Below, one piece after another: positions 25,441 to 34,130 of a DNA stretch of 64,000 nucleotides. The DNA is taken from the NCBI RefSeq assembly GCF_030159855.1, contig NZ_BSNG01000004.1, forward strand, positions 124,001 through 188,000, read 5' to 3'. The position numbers and the translations under genes are program-made. Positions within the stretch are counted from its first letter, which is position 1; each line of letters begins with the position of its first letter. The stretch comes from Devosia yakushimensis. GTDB taxonomy: Bacteria; Pseudomonadota; Alphaproteobacteria; Rhizobiales; Devosiaceae. The notes beneath the pieces are model-generated. The model did no database searches. It was not told where the DNA came from and saw only the letters and a program-made list of their open reading frames with translations.

Positions 25441-26480
25441 CGGCTCAGTCCTTCGGAGGCCTTGTCGGCCAGTTTCTTGGCCGTGTCGGCCTCGTAGGCC
25501 CGCACGATACGACCCACCAGGGCGTGGCGCACCACATCCTTGTCGCTGAACCGGCTGATATGCACGCCCTCGACCTTTTCGAGCAGATGCACCGCCTCGA
25601 CCAGCCCCGATTTCTCCCCGCGCGGCAGATCGACCTGGGTCGGATCGCCGGTGACGATCATCTTGGAGTTCTCGCCCAGACGGGTCAGGAACATCTTCAT
25701 CTGCATCGATGTGGTATTCTGTGCCTCATCGAGGATGACCACGGCATTGGCCAGTGTCCGGCCACGCATGAAGGCAAGCGGCGCCACTTCGATAATGCCC
25801 GAGGTGATGCAGCGCTCGACATTTTCCGGCTTCATCATGTCATAGAGCGCGTCATAGAGCGGGCGCAGATAGGGATCGACCTTTTCCTTCATGTCGCCCG
25901 GTAGAAAGCCCAGCCGCTCGCCCGCTTCCACGGCCGGACGCGACAGGATGATGCGGTTGATATCGCCCCGTTCGAGGAGCGACGCCGCATGGGCCACCGC
26001 CAGATAGGTCTTGCCCGTACCGGCCGGCCCCACCCCGAATACCAATTCGCTCCGCTCCATGGCGCGCATATAGGCGTCCTGGGCGGGCGTGCGCGCGACA
26101 ATGGTGGATTTGCGCGTGGCGATCTGGGCCATGCGCACCTTGCCCTTGCGCTCCAGCGTCGGCAGGGTCAGCTGGCTGTCCTCGGTCTCGATCATGCGGA
26201 TCACCGCATCGACATCGGCAATGTCGACGCTGCGGCCTTCCTCAAGGCTGGCATAGAGCGATTCGAGCACACGCCTGGCCTGGTCGACCGTGGAGGCCGC
26301 GCCTTTGAGCAGAACATGATTGCCGCGGGGAGTGGCCGAAACCTTGAGCCGCTGTTCGATCAGCGCCAGGTTCTGGTCGAAATCGCCATAAAGCTGGGCA
26401 GCCAGGCGATTGTCTTCAAAAGCGAGTTCGAGTTGCGATGCGAGTGCGTTGTCGGCGGTCGGTGACAAATGCCTGCTCAA
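25437..26480 (-). CDS. phoH: PhoH-family ATPase
   Basis: A 347-aa PhoH-like protein with a KH-like N-terminal region and an ATPase domain with Walker A GPAGTGKT at 151-158, followed by GFLPGDMKEK and a Walker B-type VILDEAQNT. PhoH proteins are ATP-binding, RNA-associated and usually next to ybeY, as here, suggesting a joint role in RNA metabolism. The start chosen is TTG 26480, preceded by AGGGAG; a second TTG four codons on is possible. The gene heads a minus-strand unit with ybeY and tlyC. Confidence 0.94.
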   Translation of the reverse strand: MSRHLSPTADNALASQLELAFEDNRLAAQLYGDFDQNLALIEQRLKVSATPRGNHVLLKGAASTVDQARRVLESLYASLEEGRSVDIADVDAVIRMIETEDSQLTLPTLERKGKVRMAQIATRKSTIVARTPAQDAYMRAMERSELVFGVGPAGTGKTYLAVAHAASLLERGDINRIILSRPAVEAGERLGFLPGDMKEKVDPYLRPLYDALYDMMKPENVERCITSGIIEVAPLAFMRGRTLANAVVILDEAQNTTSMQMKMFLTRLGENSKMIVTGDPTQVDLPRGEKSGLVEAVHLLEKVEGVHISRFSDKDVVRHALVGRIVRAYEADTAKKLADKASEGLSR

Positions 26481-26665
26481 ACTGGTGTGGCTCCCTGAAG
26501 GGACGCGGCGCGGGCTTGCACCGCGAATACAAGACCGACGCTAGGCCGATTTGCGCGTCATGTCTGTAGCAATATTGTGACGCTTGCTGCCGTTGCCAAG
26601 GGCGCAATTTGCGCTTGCGGGCAAATGAATGCGAGAAACTAACGGCAGGACCGGGAGGGAAATCC

Positions 26666-27190
26666 GTGACGACGCTGTTCAGCCAAAATATCAGTGTGCA
26701 ATATGGTCAGGCCTATCTTGAGCTTGGCGGTCAGTTTAATGGCTCGATGGAGGACTGCTTTCGCGGTCAGAGCAACGGCATCTGTGGGGCCAGCGCGCCC
26801 GATCTCCTGTTCCTGATCACTGGTCTGCATACCGGCAAGGTGGGCCTCACCATCAATCTGTTCGATACCGATCCCGGCATTGATGAAACCTGGGATGAAA
26901 TTGTCGAGGTCTCCTGCCAGGCGCCCAAGGGCGAAGTGGCCCTATCGGAATGGGCGGCCGATAGCGGCCCCCCCATGGCGGTTCCGGCCGGCTCGTATCG
27001 GGCGCGATACCATGCCCGCAAGATGCAGGCCGCGAACGAGCTGGACACCAATGTCACCGAGGTCCCGGTCGATACTTACCGGCTGGACCTGTGGCCTGCC
27101 CCGCCCGCCGCCGACCGCATCATCAAGCAAACCTCCGAGGTCGCGGCCTATTGGCACGGTTGGGCCAAGGGTCTGGCGATGGGTAAATAA
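26666..27190 (+). CDS. Protein of unknown function between phoH and miaB
   Basis: A 174-aa soluble-looking protein without signal peptide or membrane segment. I do not recognise the family. The sequence suggests a beta-rich fold: alternating hydrophobic strands (NISVQYGQAYLEL, LLFLITGLHTGKVGLTINLF), an acidic mid-section (IDETWDEIVEVSC), then SYRARYHARKM and VDTYRLDLWPAPPA. The RVH/RYHAR...LWPAPP pattern recalls uncharacterised actinobacterial proteins (from memory, low certainty). GTG 26666 follows GGGAGGG by six bases. It is inserted on the opposite strand between miaB and phoH, neighbours that form one block in related genomes. Confidence 0.7.
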   Translation: MTTLFSQNISVQYGQAYLELGGQFNGSMEDCFRGQSNGICGASAPDLLFLITGLHTGKVGLTINLFDTDPGIDETWDEIVEVSCQAPKGEVALSEWAADSGPPMAVPAGSYRARYHARKMQAANELDTNVTEVPVDTYRLDLWPAPPAADRIIKQTSEVAAYWHGWAKGLAMGK

Positions 27191-27305
27191 CCGGGTCTGG
27201 CGGCGCTCCCCGGCTACTTTCGGCCCACCCGTTCCCAGCCCCATCACGTCGCAAATATTTGGTGGGAGCGGTGGGGTGTCGGCTTCGGTTCTCAAGCAGT
27301 GCCCC

Positions 27306-28703
27306 CTAAGCCGCCACCGCCACTTTCAACCGCCCCACCAACGAATTGGTGCTGGTGCCAACAATCTCGACCTGGTGGATCGCCCCGATCAGGTCCGTTG
27401 ATCCTTCCAGGTGCACAGCCTGCAGATATGGCGAGCGTCCGCCCACCTGTCCCGGCATGCGGCCTGGCCGCTCGATCAGCACCGGCAGCACCTTGCCCAC
27501 GCAGGAGGCGTGGAAGGCGGTGGTCTGGCTATTGACCAGTTCCTGCAGCCGGTAAAGGCGTTCGGTCTTGATCTCCTCGGCGACCTGGCCATCGAGATTG
27601 GCCCCCGGCGTGCCCGGGCGGGTCGAATATTTGAACGAATAGGCCGAGGCATAGCCGACATCGGCAATGATCCTGAGCGTGTCCTCGAAATCCCTATCGG
27701 TCTCGCCCGGGAAGCCGACGATGAAATCGCCCGACAGCGCCATGTCCGGCCGCGCCGTCTTGATGGCCTCGATGACCTTCATATATTCGGCCGCCGTGTG
27801 GCGTCGGTTCATCGCCTTGAGGATGCTGTCGCTGCCCGATTGCACCGGCAGATGCAGATAGGGCATCAGGATGTCGAGATCGCGATGGGCTGCTATCAGC
27901 GCATCGTCCATGTCGCGCGGATGGCTGGTCGTATAGCGCAGCCGTTCCAGCCCGGAAATTTCGGCCAGTAGGTAGGCCAGTTCGCCCAGCCCCACCGCCC
28001 GGCCCGCTCCGTCGACGCCGTGATAGGCGTTGACGTTCTGGCCCAATAGCGTGATTTCCTTGACCCCGGCCTCGACCAGGCCCCTTGCCTCGGCGATGAC
28101 CTGGCTCACCGGACGGCTGACTTCCGCCCCGCGCGTATAGGGCACCACGCAGAAGCTGCAGAACTTGTCGCAGCCTTCCTGCACGGTCAGAAACGCGGTC
28201 AGTCCGCGCTTGATGGTCACTTCCTTTTTTGCCGCCGGCAGGTGGTCGAACTTGTCTTCCTCGGGGAAGTCGGTGTCGATCACCGCCTGCTTGAGGCTCG
28301 GATGCATATGCCGCTGCGCCTCGGCGCGGGCCAGCATATCGGGCAGGCGGTGATAGGCCTGCGGCCCGAATACCATATCCACCACCGGCGCACGCCGGGC
28401 GATTTCCTCGCCCTCGGCCTGCGCCACGCAGCCCGCCACCCCGATCAGCATGTCGCCGCCCAAAGCCCGGCGCTCATTCTGCAATTCCTTGAGCCGGCCC
28501 AGTTCGGAAAAGACCTTCTCGGACGCCTTTTCGCGGATATGGCAGGTATTGAGCAGCACGAGGTCCGCCTGCGCAATGTCGCCCGTCGGCTCATAGCCTT
28601 GCGGCGCCAGGGCGTCGGCCATCCTGTCGCTGTCATAGACATTCATCTGACAGCCATAGGTCTTGATGAAAAGCTTCTTGGTATTGGCTGATATCTCGGT
28701 CAT
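27306..28703 (-). CDS. miaB: tRNA-2-methylthio-N6-dimethylallyladenosine synthase
   Basis: A 465-aa radical-SAM methylthiotransferase acting on i6A37 of tRNAs. The N-terminal MTTase domain supplies three cysteines for one [4Fe-4S] cluster (Cys18 in TYGCQMN, the Cys in LNTCHIREKA, and the Cys in GVAGCVAQ). The radical-SAM cluster motif is CDKFCSFCVVPYTRG (CxxxCxxC). A C-terminal TRAM domain binds RNA. Length and motifs are standard. The gene is separated from phoH by an opposite-strand gene rather than lying next to it as in many relatives. Confidence 0.98.
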   Translation of the reverse strand: MTEISANTKKLFIKTYGCQMNVYDSDRMADALAPQGYEPTGDIAQADLVLLNTCHIREKASEKVFSELGRLKELQNERRALGGDMLIGVAGCVAQAEGEEIARRAPVVDMVFGPQAYHRLPDMLARAEAQRHMHPSLKQAVIDTDFPEEDKFDHLPAAKKEVTIKRGLTAFLTVQEGCDKFCSFCVVPYTRGAEVSRPVSQVIAEARGLVEAGVKEITLLGQNVNAYHGVDGAGRAVGLGELAYLLAEISGLERLRYTTSHPRDMDDALIAAHRDLDILMPYLHLPVQSGSDSILKAMNRRHTAAEYMKVIEAIKTARPDMALSGDFIVGFPGETDRDFEDTLRIIADVGYASAYSFKYSTRPGTPGANLDGQVAEEIKTERLYRLQELVNSQTTAFHASCVGKVLPVLIERPGRMPGQVGGRSPYLQAVHLEGSTDLIGAIHQVEIVGTSTNSLVGRLKVAVAA

Positions 28704-28803
28704 GGCCGCTCTTTACCAGAGCCGGCCCCAAGACTCAAAGCCCTGCAACCAGCGCCAGGGCCCATGAATTGTACTGCGAGCAATTAGGAATAGGGAGGTC
28801 TTC

Positions 28804-28992
28804 ATGACCAAGGCCAAAAAAGACGCCGCTGCAGCCATGCGGGACGGCAAAAAGCCCGGCCCCAAGGATTCCCCGGTCCAGGTCCGCAATGCCGGCAAGG
28901 ACGCCCAGGCCGGCTCCCCCAAGGACTGGGACGAACAGGACGAAGCCGTGGACGAAAGCTTTCCGGCCAGCGACGCCAGCGCGAAATATTGA
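28804..28992 (+). CDS. Small acidic/charged protein with SFPASD motif
   Basis: A 62-aa, very hydrophilic protein, Lys/Ala-rich in its first half and acidic in its second, ending DEAVDESFPASDASAKY. The DEA.DESFPASD ending recurs in short proteins of many Proteobacteria (from memory) but I know of no assigned function. AGGGAGG at 28792-28798, five bases before the ATG, is an excellent ribosome-binding site, which supports real translation despite the size. Probably disordered in isolation. It is divergent from miaB and followed by a large palindromic repeat. Confidence 0.72.
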   Translation: MTKAKKDAAAAMRDGKKPGPKDSPVQVRNAGKDAQAGSPKDWDEQDEAVDESFPASDASAKY

Positions 28993-29040
28993 GGCTACGC
29001 ACAGCGCGGGTGGGAGCCCCTGTTTGCTTTCTTGTTGGGA

Positions 29041-29156
29041 TACCCCCTCCTAGCCTCCCCCTGATAGGGGGAGGGACCGCCTTGTGGTTGGAACTGGATC
29101 GAGCATCAAGAGTGGAGAGATCCCTCCCCCTATCAGGGGGAGGCTAGGAGGGGGTA
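29041..29156. repeat. 116-bp palindromic element (family A, copy 1)
   Basis: Perfect inverted arms of 36 bp (29041-29076 and 29121-29156) around a 44-bp spacer. Each arm contains its own hairpin CTCCCCCTGATAGGGGGAG, so the whole can fold as a nested cruciform. A second copy is at 45803-45918 with one arm mismatch, the same 44-bp spacer length and a related spacer containing AAGAGTGGAG. No ORF is present, so it is a non-autonomous element. The rest of the 254-bp gap (28993-29246) holds nothing recognisable. Confidence 0.9.
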
Positions 29157-29246
29157 CTCCAATCCTCGAGCATCCCCCCCTCCGTCCTCTTCCCATCCGC
29201 ACCCGTCCCCCGCCTTTACGATTGCCCATCCCCGACCAAACCCCCT

Positions 29247-31007
29247 ATGCTGCCTCAAGGCAAAGTGGGACGAATCGTGCGCCTGCTGCCGCTGCATTTT
29301 CGGGTGTGCATGGCCAAGGCGGAAACCAACCATATCCAACCCCGGTCCGGATCCCGCTCGATCGTCTTTTACCTTCTGGTTCTGGCGCTTGTCGGCATTG
29401 TGCCCAGCTTCCTGTTCGCCGGCATTCTGATCCAGCGCAACCAGGTCGCCCAGGAGAGCACGGTCGAGACGCTGATCGTGGCCACGTCGCGCTCCATCGT
29501 GCAGGCCATGGAGCGTGAAATTGCCGCCAATGTCACCACGCTCCGCGTGCTCGCCGCCTCGCCCTTGCTGCGCATGGGCGATTTCGAGACCTTCTACGAT
29601 ACCAGCAAGCTGGCTTTGGCCGAAACCAGCGCCAATCTCTTCATCGTCAATCCTGACTTCACCACTTTCGCCAGCACACGCCAGCCGTTCGACAGCCCCT
29701 CCAGCGTGACGCGCGACGTGAAATCGAGTGAGCGCGCCTTCGAGAGCAACGAGATCGTCGTTACCGACCTGCTGCTGGGCGCCGTCTCCAGGCAATGGGT
29801 CTACAATATTCTCCTGCCCGTCGATCTGGGCCCCCATGGCCGCAAGCTGATCGCGCTCAACCAGCCGGCCAGCAATTTCGCCGGCGCGCTCACCTCCAAT
29901 AGCCTGCCCGAGGGCTGGAACACCGCCCTGCTCGACAATGACGGGCGGATCATTGCCGCGACGCCCGGCGTCGGCGCCACCGGCGAGGTCTTTGCCCCCT
30001 TCAATGCCATGACGCAGGGTTTTGCCCTGGGCTGGCAGCATTTCGACACCAAGCAAGGCGCCGCTTTGGGCGTGATCCAGCGTTCGGGAACGACCGGCTG
30101 GCGGCTTGTCGCCTGGGCGCCGGTCTGGAGCATTTCCCAGCCCCTGCTGATTGCCGTGCTGCTGCTGATCGCCGGTGGCATTGTGCTGCTCGGGCTGATC
30201 CTGGCGGCTCTGTTCTGGGGCAGCCGGCGCATCGGCAGTTCCGTACGGGGTCTGGCCCGCGATGCGCGGCGGCTAGGCGCGGGCGAACCGGTCGTCGCCA
30301 AGCCCTATCCGGTTTCGGAAATCGCCGAAGTGTCCGAAGCGCTGGAACAGGCTTCCGAGGCGCGCCAGGCCGCCGAGCGCGAAGTGCGTTTCCTCATGCG
30401 CGAGCTGGCCCATCGCTCCAAGAACCAGATGACGGTTATCGCCGCCATGGCCAAGCAGACCGCCCGCGGCGCCACTGACCTGCCCAGCTACGTGCAGGCC
30501 TTCGAGCGCCGCATTCTGGGCCTGGCCCGCTCCACCGACCTATTGCTCACCCACGGCACGGCCGGGGTCCTGCTGGCCGAATTGATCGAGCATCACATCG
30601 AGCCGTTCAGCCCTACCGCGCCCGGGCGCGTCACCATTGCCGGCCCCGACATTCGCCTCAACGGCCAGGCCGCGCAGATCCTGGGCATGGCCATGCACGA
30701 ACTGGCGACCAATGCGGTCAAATATGGCGCCTTCCTCGACGATGAAGGGCACCTGTCGGTCACCTGGGATCGCGTTGACGACAGGCTCGATCTGGTCTGG
30801 CGGGAAAAGGTCGCTCGCAAGATCGAGACCAGCGAGCATAAGGGCTTTGGCACCACCGTCCTCAAATCCATGGTTGGCGGCGCGCTCGACGCCCAGGTAG
30901 AACGCATCGGCCATGACGATGGCATGGAATGGCGCTTTGCCATTCCCCTGGCCGGCATTGACCCGGCTCTGGCCCCTGCCCCGGCCGCCGAACCCGATTC
31001 GGAATAA
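29247..31007 (+). CDS. Membrane-bound HWE/HisKA_2-type sensor histidine kinase
   Basis: A 586-aa sensor kinase. A first membrane helix (about 37-58, VFYLLVLALVGIVPSFLFAGIL) and a second (about 297-320) flank a periplasmic Cache-like sensor domain; a HAMP-like linker follows. The phosphoacceptor His389 lies in ELAHRSKNQM, the HisKA_2/HWE signature, and the ATPase domain shows MHELATNAVKYGA (N box) and GFGTTVLKSMVGG (G box). Such kinases are common in alphaproteobacterial general stress and light responses. No response regulator is adjacent. Start uncertain: GTG 29265 and ATG 29310 are in-frame alternatives. Confidence 0.88.
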   Translation: MLPQGKVGRIVRLLPLHFRVCMAKAETNHIQPRSGSRSIVFYLLVLALVGIVPSFLFAGILIQRNQVAQESTVETLIVATSRSIVQAMEREIAANVTTLRVLAASPLLRMGDFETFYDTSKLALAETSANLFIVNPDFTTFASTRQPFDSPSSVTRDVKSSERAFESNEIVVTDLLLGAVSRQWVYNILLPVDLGPHGRKLIALNQPASNFAGALTSNSLPEGWNTALLDNDGRIIAATPGVGATGEVFAPFNAMTQGFALGWQHFDTKQGAALGVIQRSGTTGWRLVAWAPVWSISQPLLIAVLLLIAGGIVLLGLILAALFWGSRRIGSSVRGLARDARRLGAGEPVVAKPYPVSEIAEVSEALEQASEARQAAEREVRFLMRELAHRSKNQMTVIAAMAKQTARGATDLPSYVQAFERRILGLARSTDLLLTHGTAGVLLAELIEHHIEPFSPTAPGRVTIAGPDIRLNGQAAQILGMAMHELATNAVKYGAFLDDEGHLSVTWDRVDDRLDLVWREKVARKIETSEHKGFGTTVLKSMVGGALDAQVERIGHDDGMEWRFAIPLAGIDPALAPAPAAEPDSE

Positions 31008-31059
31008 ATTCTGGCGTTATTGCCCGCTTTGCCCTATATGCAGCCCCAAGTTCGCGGCC

Positions 31060-31142
31060 TTTGGGCCCCGGGCGTTAGCGGCCCCGCCTGGACGACATCC
31101 CGGCCGGGGCGACCCCAATCCTCCTTTGAAAGGATATTTCCG
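31060..31142 (+). promoter_or_regulatory. Structured rpsO leader, candidate S15 autoregulatory RNA
   Basis: The leader contains a GC-rich hairpin (GCCCCG 31081-31086 with CGGGGC 31105-31110) and a second hairpin TCCTT-TGA-AAGGA (31122-31134) that buries the rpsO Shine-Dalgarno AAAGGA. Ribosomal protein S15 represses its own translation through differing leader RNAs in several phyla, reportedly including Rhizobium (from memory). Assignment here is by structure only. Confidence 0.45.
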
Positions 31143-31412
31143 ATGTCGATTACGCCCGAGCGCAAGACCGCTTTGATCCAGGAATATGCAACCAAGCCGA
31201 ACGATACCGGCTCGCCCGAAGTGCAGGTTGCCATCCTCTCCGAGCGCATTGCCAACCTCACCGAGCACTTCAAGGATCACGGCAAGGACAACCATTCCCG
31301 CCGCGGCCTGCTCAAGCTCGTTTCGCTCCGTCGCCGCCTGCTCGACTATGTCAAGAAGTCCGACGAAGCCCGCTACAAGACCCTGATCGAAAAGCTCGGT
31401 CTGCGCCGCTAA
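31143..31412 (+). CDS. rpsO: 30S ribosomal protein S15
   Basis: An 89-aa primary 16S rRNA-binding protein of the small-subunit platform. The sequence MSITPERKTALIQEYA, DTGSPEVQVAILSERI and HSRRGLLKLVSLRRRLLDYVK are textbook S15. ATG 31143 follows GAAAGGA by nine bases. The rpsO-pnp order is conserved widely. A terminator-like hairpin lies between the two genes. The leader is structured and may mediate autoregulation. Confidence 0.99.
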   Translation: MSITPERKTALIQEYATKPNDTGSPEVQVAILSERIANLTEHFKDHGKDNHSRRGLLKLVSLRRRLLDYVKKSDEARYKTLIEKLGLRR

Positions 31413-31427
31413 GAGCGCATTCAACTT

Positions 31428-31462
31428 GCGGATGCGGGGTCTTTTCTCCGCATTCGCCTTTT
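31428..31462 (+). terminator. Terminator-like hairpin after rpsO
   Basis: GCGGATGCGG pairs with CCGCATTCGC (one wobble) and is followed by CTTTT, 15 bp after the rpsO stop. It is probably leaky if pnp depends partly on read-through. The rest of the 361-bp gap before pnp (31413-31773) contains no gene; at about 31672-31700 the unit ATGGGGTGCGG is repeated in tandem. Confidence 0.65.
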
Positions 31463-31773
31463 GCCGCCGAAATGCGGCGCAAGCGTAGACCGGCGAGAGC
31501 CGGAGCATGGCAGGATTATTGGCCGCTCCTCATGCCGCACGCTGCAAAATCAGCTCCTGGTTTTGTTGTCCTGCGGCGCCCGATCCAACAGGGGAGCTGC
31601 TTGTTGTCTTGCCCATGTTTCGTCCTAGCCAGCTGTAAAAACAGTGCCTGATTTTGAGCCTTTTACGCACATGGGGTGCGGATGGGGTGCGGGCACACCG
31701 GATTGAGTTCGCGTGGGTTTGCTACGCCCCTCGCGTTCCCGCTCAACCGGCAGAATGGAAAGACGATACCAAG

Positions 31774-33912
31774 ATGACTATCGATTTCGACTACCACAAG
31801 GTCGAGCTCAACTGGGGCGGTCAGCCCCTGACGCTGGAAACCGGCAAGATCGCCCGCCAGGCCGATGGCGCTGTGCTGGCGACGCTCGGTGAAACCGTTG
31901 TCCTCGCCACAGTTGTCAGCGCCAAGTCGCCCAAGCCGGGCATCGACTTCTTCCCGCTGACCGTGAACTACCAGGAAAAGTACTTCGCCGCCGGCAAGAT
32001 CCCCGGTGGTTACTTCAAGCGCGAAGGCCGCCCGACCGAAGCCGAGACGCTGATCTCGCGCCTCATCGACCGCCCGATCCGCCCCCTCTTCCCTGATGGC
32101 TACAAGAACGAGACCCAGGTCATCGTGACTGTTCTCCAGCACGACATGGAGAACAATCCGGACGTGCTCTCGATGGTCGCGGCCTCCGCCGCCCTCACTA
32201 TTTCGGGCGTGCCCTTCATGGGCCCGATCGGCGCCGCCCGCGTCGGTTATGTCGATGGCGAATATGTGCTGAACCTGCCCGTCGACCGCCGCGCTGATAG
32301 CAAGCTTGACCTGGTCATGGCCGGCACCGCCGACGCCGTGTTGATGGTTGAATCGGAAGCCAAGGAACTCAGCGAAGAAATCATGCTGGGTGCCGTCATG
32401 TTCGGCCATGCCGAAAGCGGCAAGGTCATCGAAGCCATCATCAAGCTGGCTGAACTCGCCGCCAAGGACGCCCGCGATTTCGAGCCGGAAGATCATTCGG
32501 CAATCGAAACCGAAATGCTCGCCGTCGTCGAAGCCGATCTGCGCGCTGCCTATAAGCTGACCAAGAAGGAAGAGCGCTACGCTGCCGTCGACGCCGTCAA
32601 GGCCACGGCCAAGGCGCATTTCGCCGCCCGCGTCGAAGCTGGCGAACTCTCGGCCGAAGACGTTGGCGCCGTGTTCAAGCACCTGCAGGCCAAGGTCGTG
32701 CGCTGGAACGTGCTCGACACCGGTTTCCGCATCGATGGCCGCGATCTCAAGACCGTTCGCCCGATCGTTTCCGAAGTTGGCGTTCTGCCCCGCACCCATG
32801 GTTCGGCGCTGTTCACCCGCGGCGAAACCCAGGCGCTGGTTGTTGCCACGCTGGGCACCGGCGAAGACGAGCAGTTCATCGACTCGCTCGAAGGCACCCA
32901 GAAGCAGAACTTCCTGCTGCACTACAACTTCCCTCCCTATTCGGTGGGTGAAGCTGGCCGCATGGGGTCGCCCGGCCGTCGCGAAATCGGCCATGGCAAG
33001 CTCGCCTGGCGTGCGATCAACCCGATCCGCCCCTCGGTCGAGGAATTCCCCTACACCATCCGTATCGTCTCCGAGATCACCGAATCCAACGGTTCGTCCT
33101 CGATGGCGACCGTCTGCGGCACCTCGCTGGCGCTGATGGATGCCGGCGTGCCGATGGCGCGTCCGGTGGCTGGTATCGCCATGGGCCTGATCCTGGAAGG
33201 CGAAAAGTTCGCCGTTCTCAGCGACATCCTGGGTGACGAAGATCACCTGGGCGACATGGACTTCAAGGTTGCCGGTACCGACCAGGGCATCACCTCGCTG
33301 CAGATGGATATCAAGATCGCCGGCATCACCGAGCAGATCATGCAGATCGCCCTTGGCCAGGCCAAGGACGGCCGTATCCACATCCTGGGTGAAATGGCCA
33401 AGGCCATCTCGGCCAGCCGTGGCGAAGTGGGCGAGTTCGCTCCCCGCATCGAAACCATGAAGATCCCGACCGAAAAGATCCGCGAAGTGATCGGCACCGG
33501 CGGCAAGGTGATCCGCGAGATCGTCGAAAAGACCGGCGCCAAGATCAATATCGAGGATGACGGTACGATCAAGATCGCATCGTCCGACGGCAGCCAGATC
33601 GAAGCGGCCATCAAGTGGATCCGCTCGATCACCGACGAAGCCGAAGTGGGTGCCATCTATCAGGGCACCGTCGTCAAGACCGCCGATTTCGGCGCCTTCG
33701 TCAACTTCTTCGGCGCCAAGGACGGCCTGGTGCACATCTCCCAGCTGGCCGATCAGCGCGTTGCCAAGACCACCGACGTGGTCAAGGAAGGCGACAAGGT
33801 CTGGGTCAAGCTCTTGGGCTTTGACGAGCGCGGCAAGGTCCGCCTCTCCATGAAGGTCGTCGACCAGGCGACCGGCAAGGAAATCAAGACCGAAGAAGCC
33901 GCTGCCGAGTAA
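31774..33912 (+). CDS. pnp: Polynucleotide phosphorylase
   Basis: A 712-aa 3'-5' phosphorolytic exoribonuclease of the RNA degradosome. Two RNase PH domains (about 1-225 and 320-540) contain FFPLTVNYQEKYFAAGKIPGG and the active-site region FNFPPY..GE.GR.G (HYNFPPYSVGEAGRMG). A KH domain follows (IPTEKIREVIGTGGKVIREI, about 563-582) and an S1 domain (about 622-690). The 712-residue length is exact for the family, fixing ATG 31774; frame upstream of it is non-coding. It is downstream of rpsO and ends at a strong terminator. Confidence 0.99.
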   Translation: MTIDFDYHKVELNWGGQPLTLETGKIARQADGAVLATLGETVVLATVVSAKSPKPGIDFFPLTVNYQEKYFAAGKIPGGYFKREGRPTEAETLISRLIDRPIRPLFPDGYKNETQVIVTVLQHDMENNPDVLSMVAASAALTISGVPFMGPIGAARVGYVDGEYVLNLPVDRRADSKLDLVMAGTADAVLMVESEAKELSEEIMLGAVMFGHAESGKVIEAIIKLAELAAKDARDFEPEDHSAIETEMLAVVEADLRAAYKLTKKEERYAAVDAVKATAKAHFAARVEAGELSAEDVGAVFKHLQAKVVRWNVLDTGFRIDGRDLKTVRPIVSEVGVLPRTHGSALFTRGETQALVVATLGTGEDEQFIDSLEGTQKQNFLLHYNFPPYSVGEAGRMGSPGRREIGHGKLAWRAINPIRPSVEEFPYTIRIVSEITESNGSSSMATVCGTSLALMDAGVPMARPVAGIAMGLILEGEKFAVLSDILGDEDHLGDMDFKVAGTDQGITSLQMDIKIAGITEQIMQIALGQAKDGRIHILGEMAKAISASRGEVGEFAPRIETMKIPTEKIREVIGTGGKVIREIVEKTGAKINIEDDGTIKIASSDGSQIEAAIKWIRSITDEAEVGAIYQGTVVKTADFGAFVNFFGAKDGLVHISQLADQRVAKTTDVVKEGDKVWVKLLGFDERGKVRLSMKVVDQATGKEIKTEEAAAE

Positions 33913-33933
33913 TCCGGCTCGTTACGGAATCAG

Positions 33934-33967
33934 GAAAGGCCCGGATATTCCGGGCCTTTTCGCTTTT
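33934..33967 (+). terminator. Intrinsic terminator of pnp
   Basis: GAAAGGCCCGGA-TAT-TCCGGGCCTTTTCGCTTTT, a 10-bp GC-rich stem with T-rich tail, 22 bp after the pnp stop. Confidence 0.92.
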
Positions 33968-34130
33968 GTGGTAACTTTGCCACAAGCATAAGTCCTTCAC
34001 TTTGCTGAGAGGAACCGGAAGCCTCGCACGCCGTTCGGCAAGTGATGCTTTCCTGCACTATGCAACTCAGCTTTGTCTGCATAGGTCATTGCTAATTCAA
34101 ACCTTATTGCGTTGCCCCATAGGATTCGCT

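Noticed and set aside
29041..29156. CRISPR-like repeat array
   Set aside because: The element is an inverted, not a direct, repeat, with a single copy at each locus and no cas genes.
31663..33735. 690-codon open frame antisense to pnp
   Set aside because: pnp is unmistakable over its full length; the antisense product is His/Asp/Gly-rich noise.
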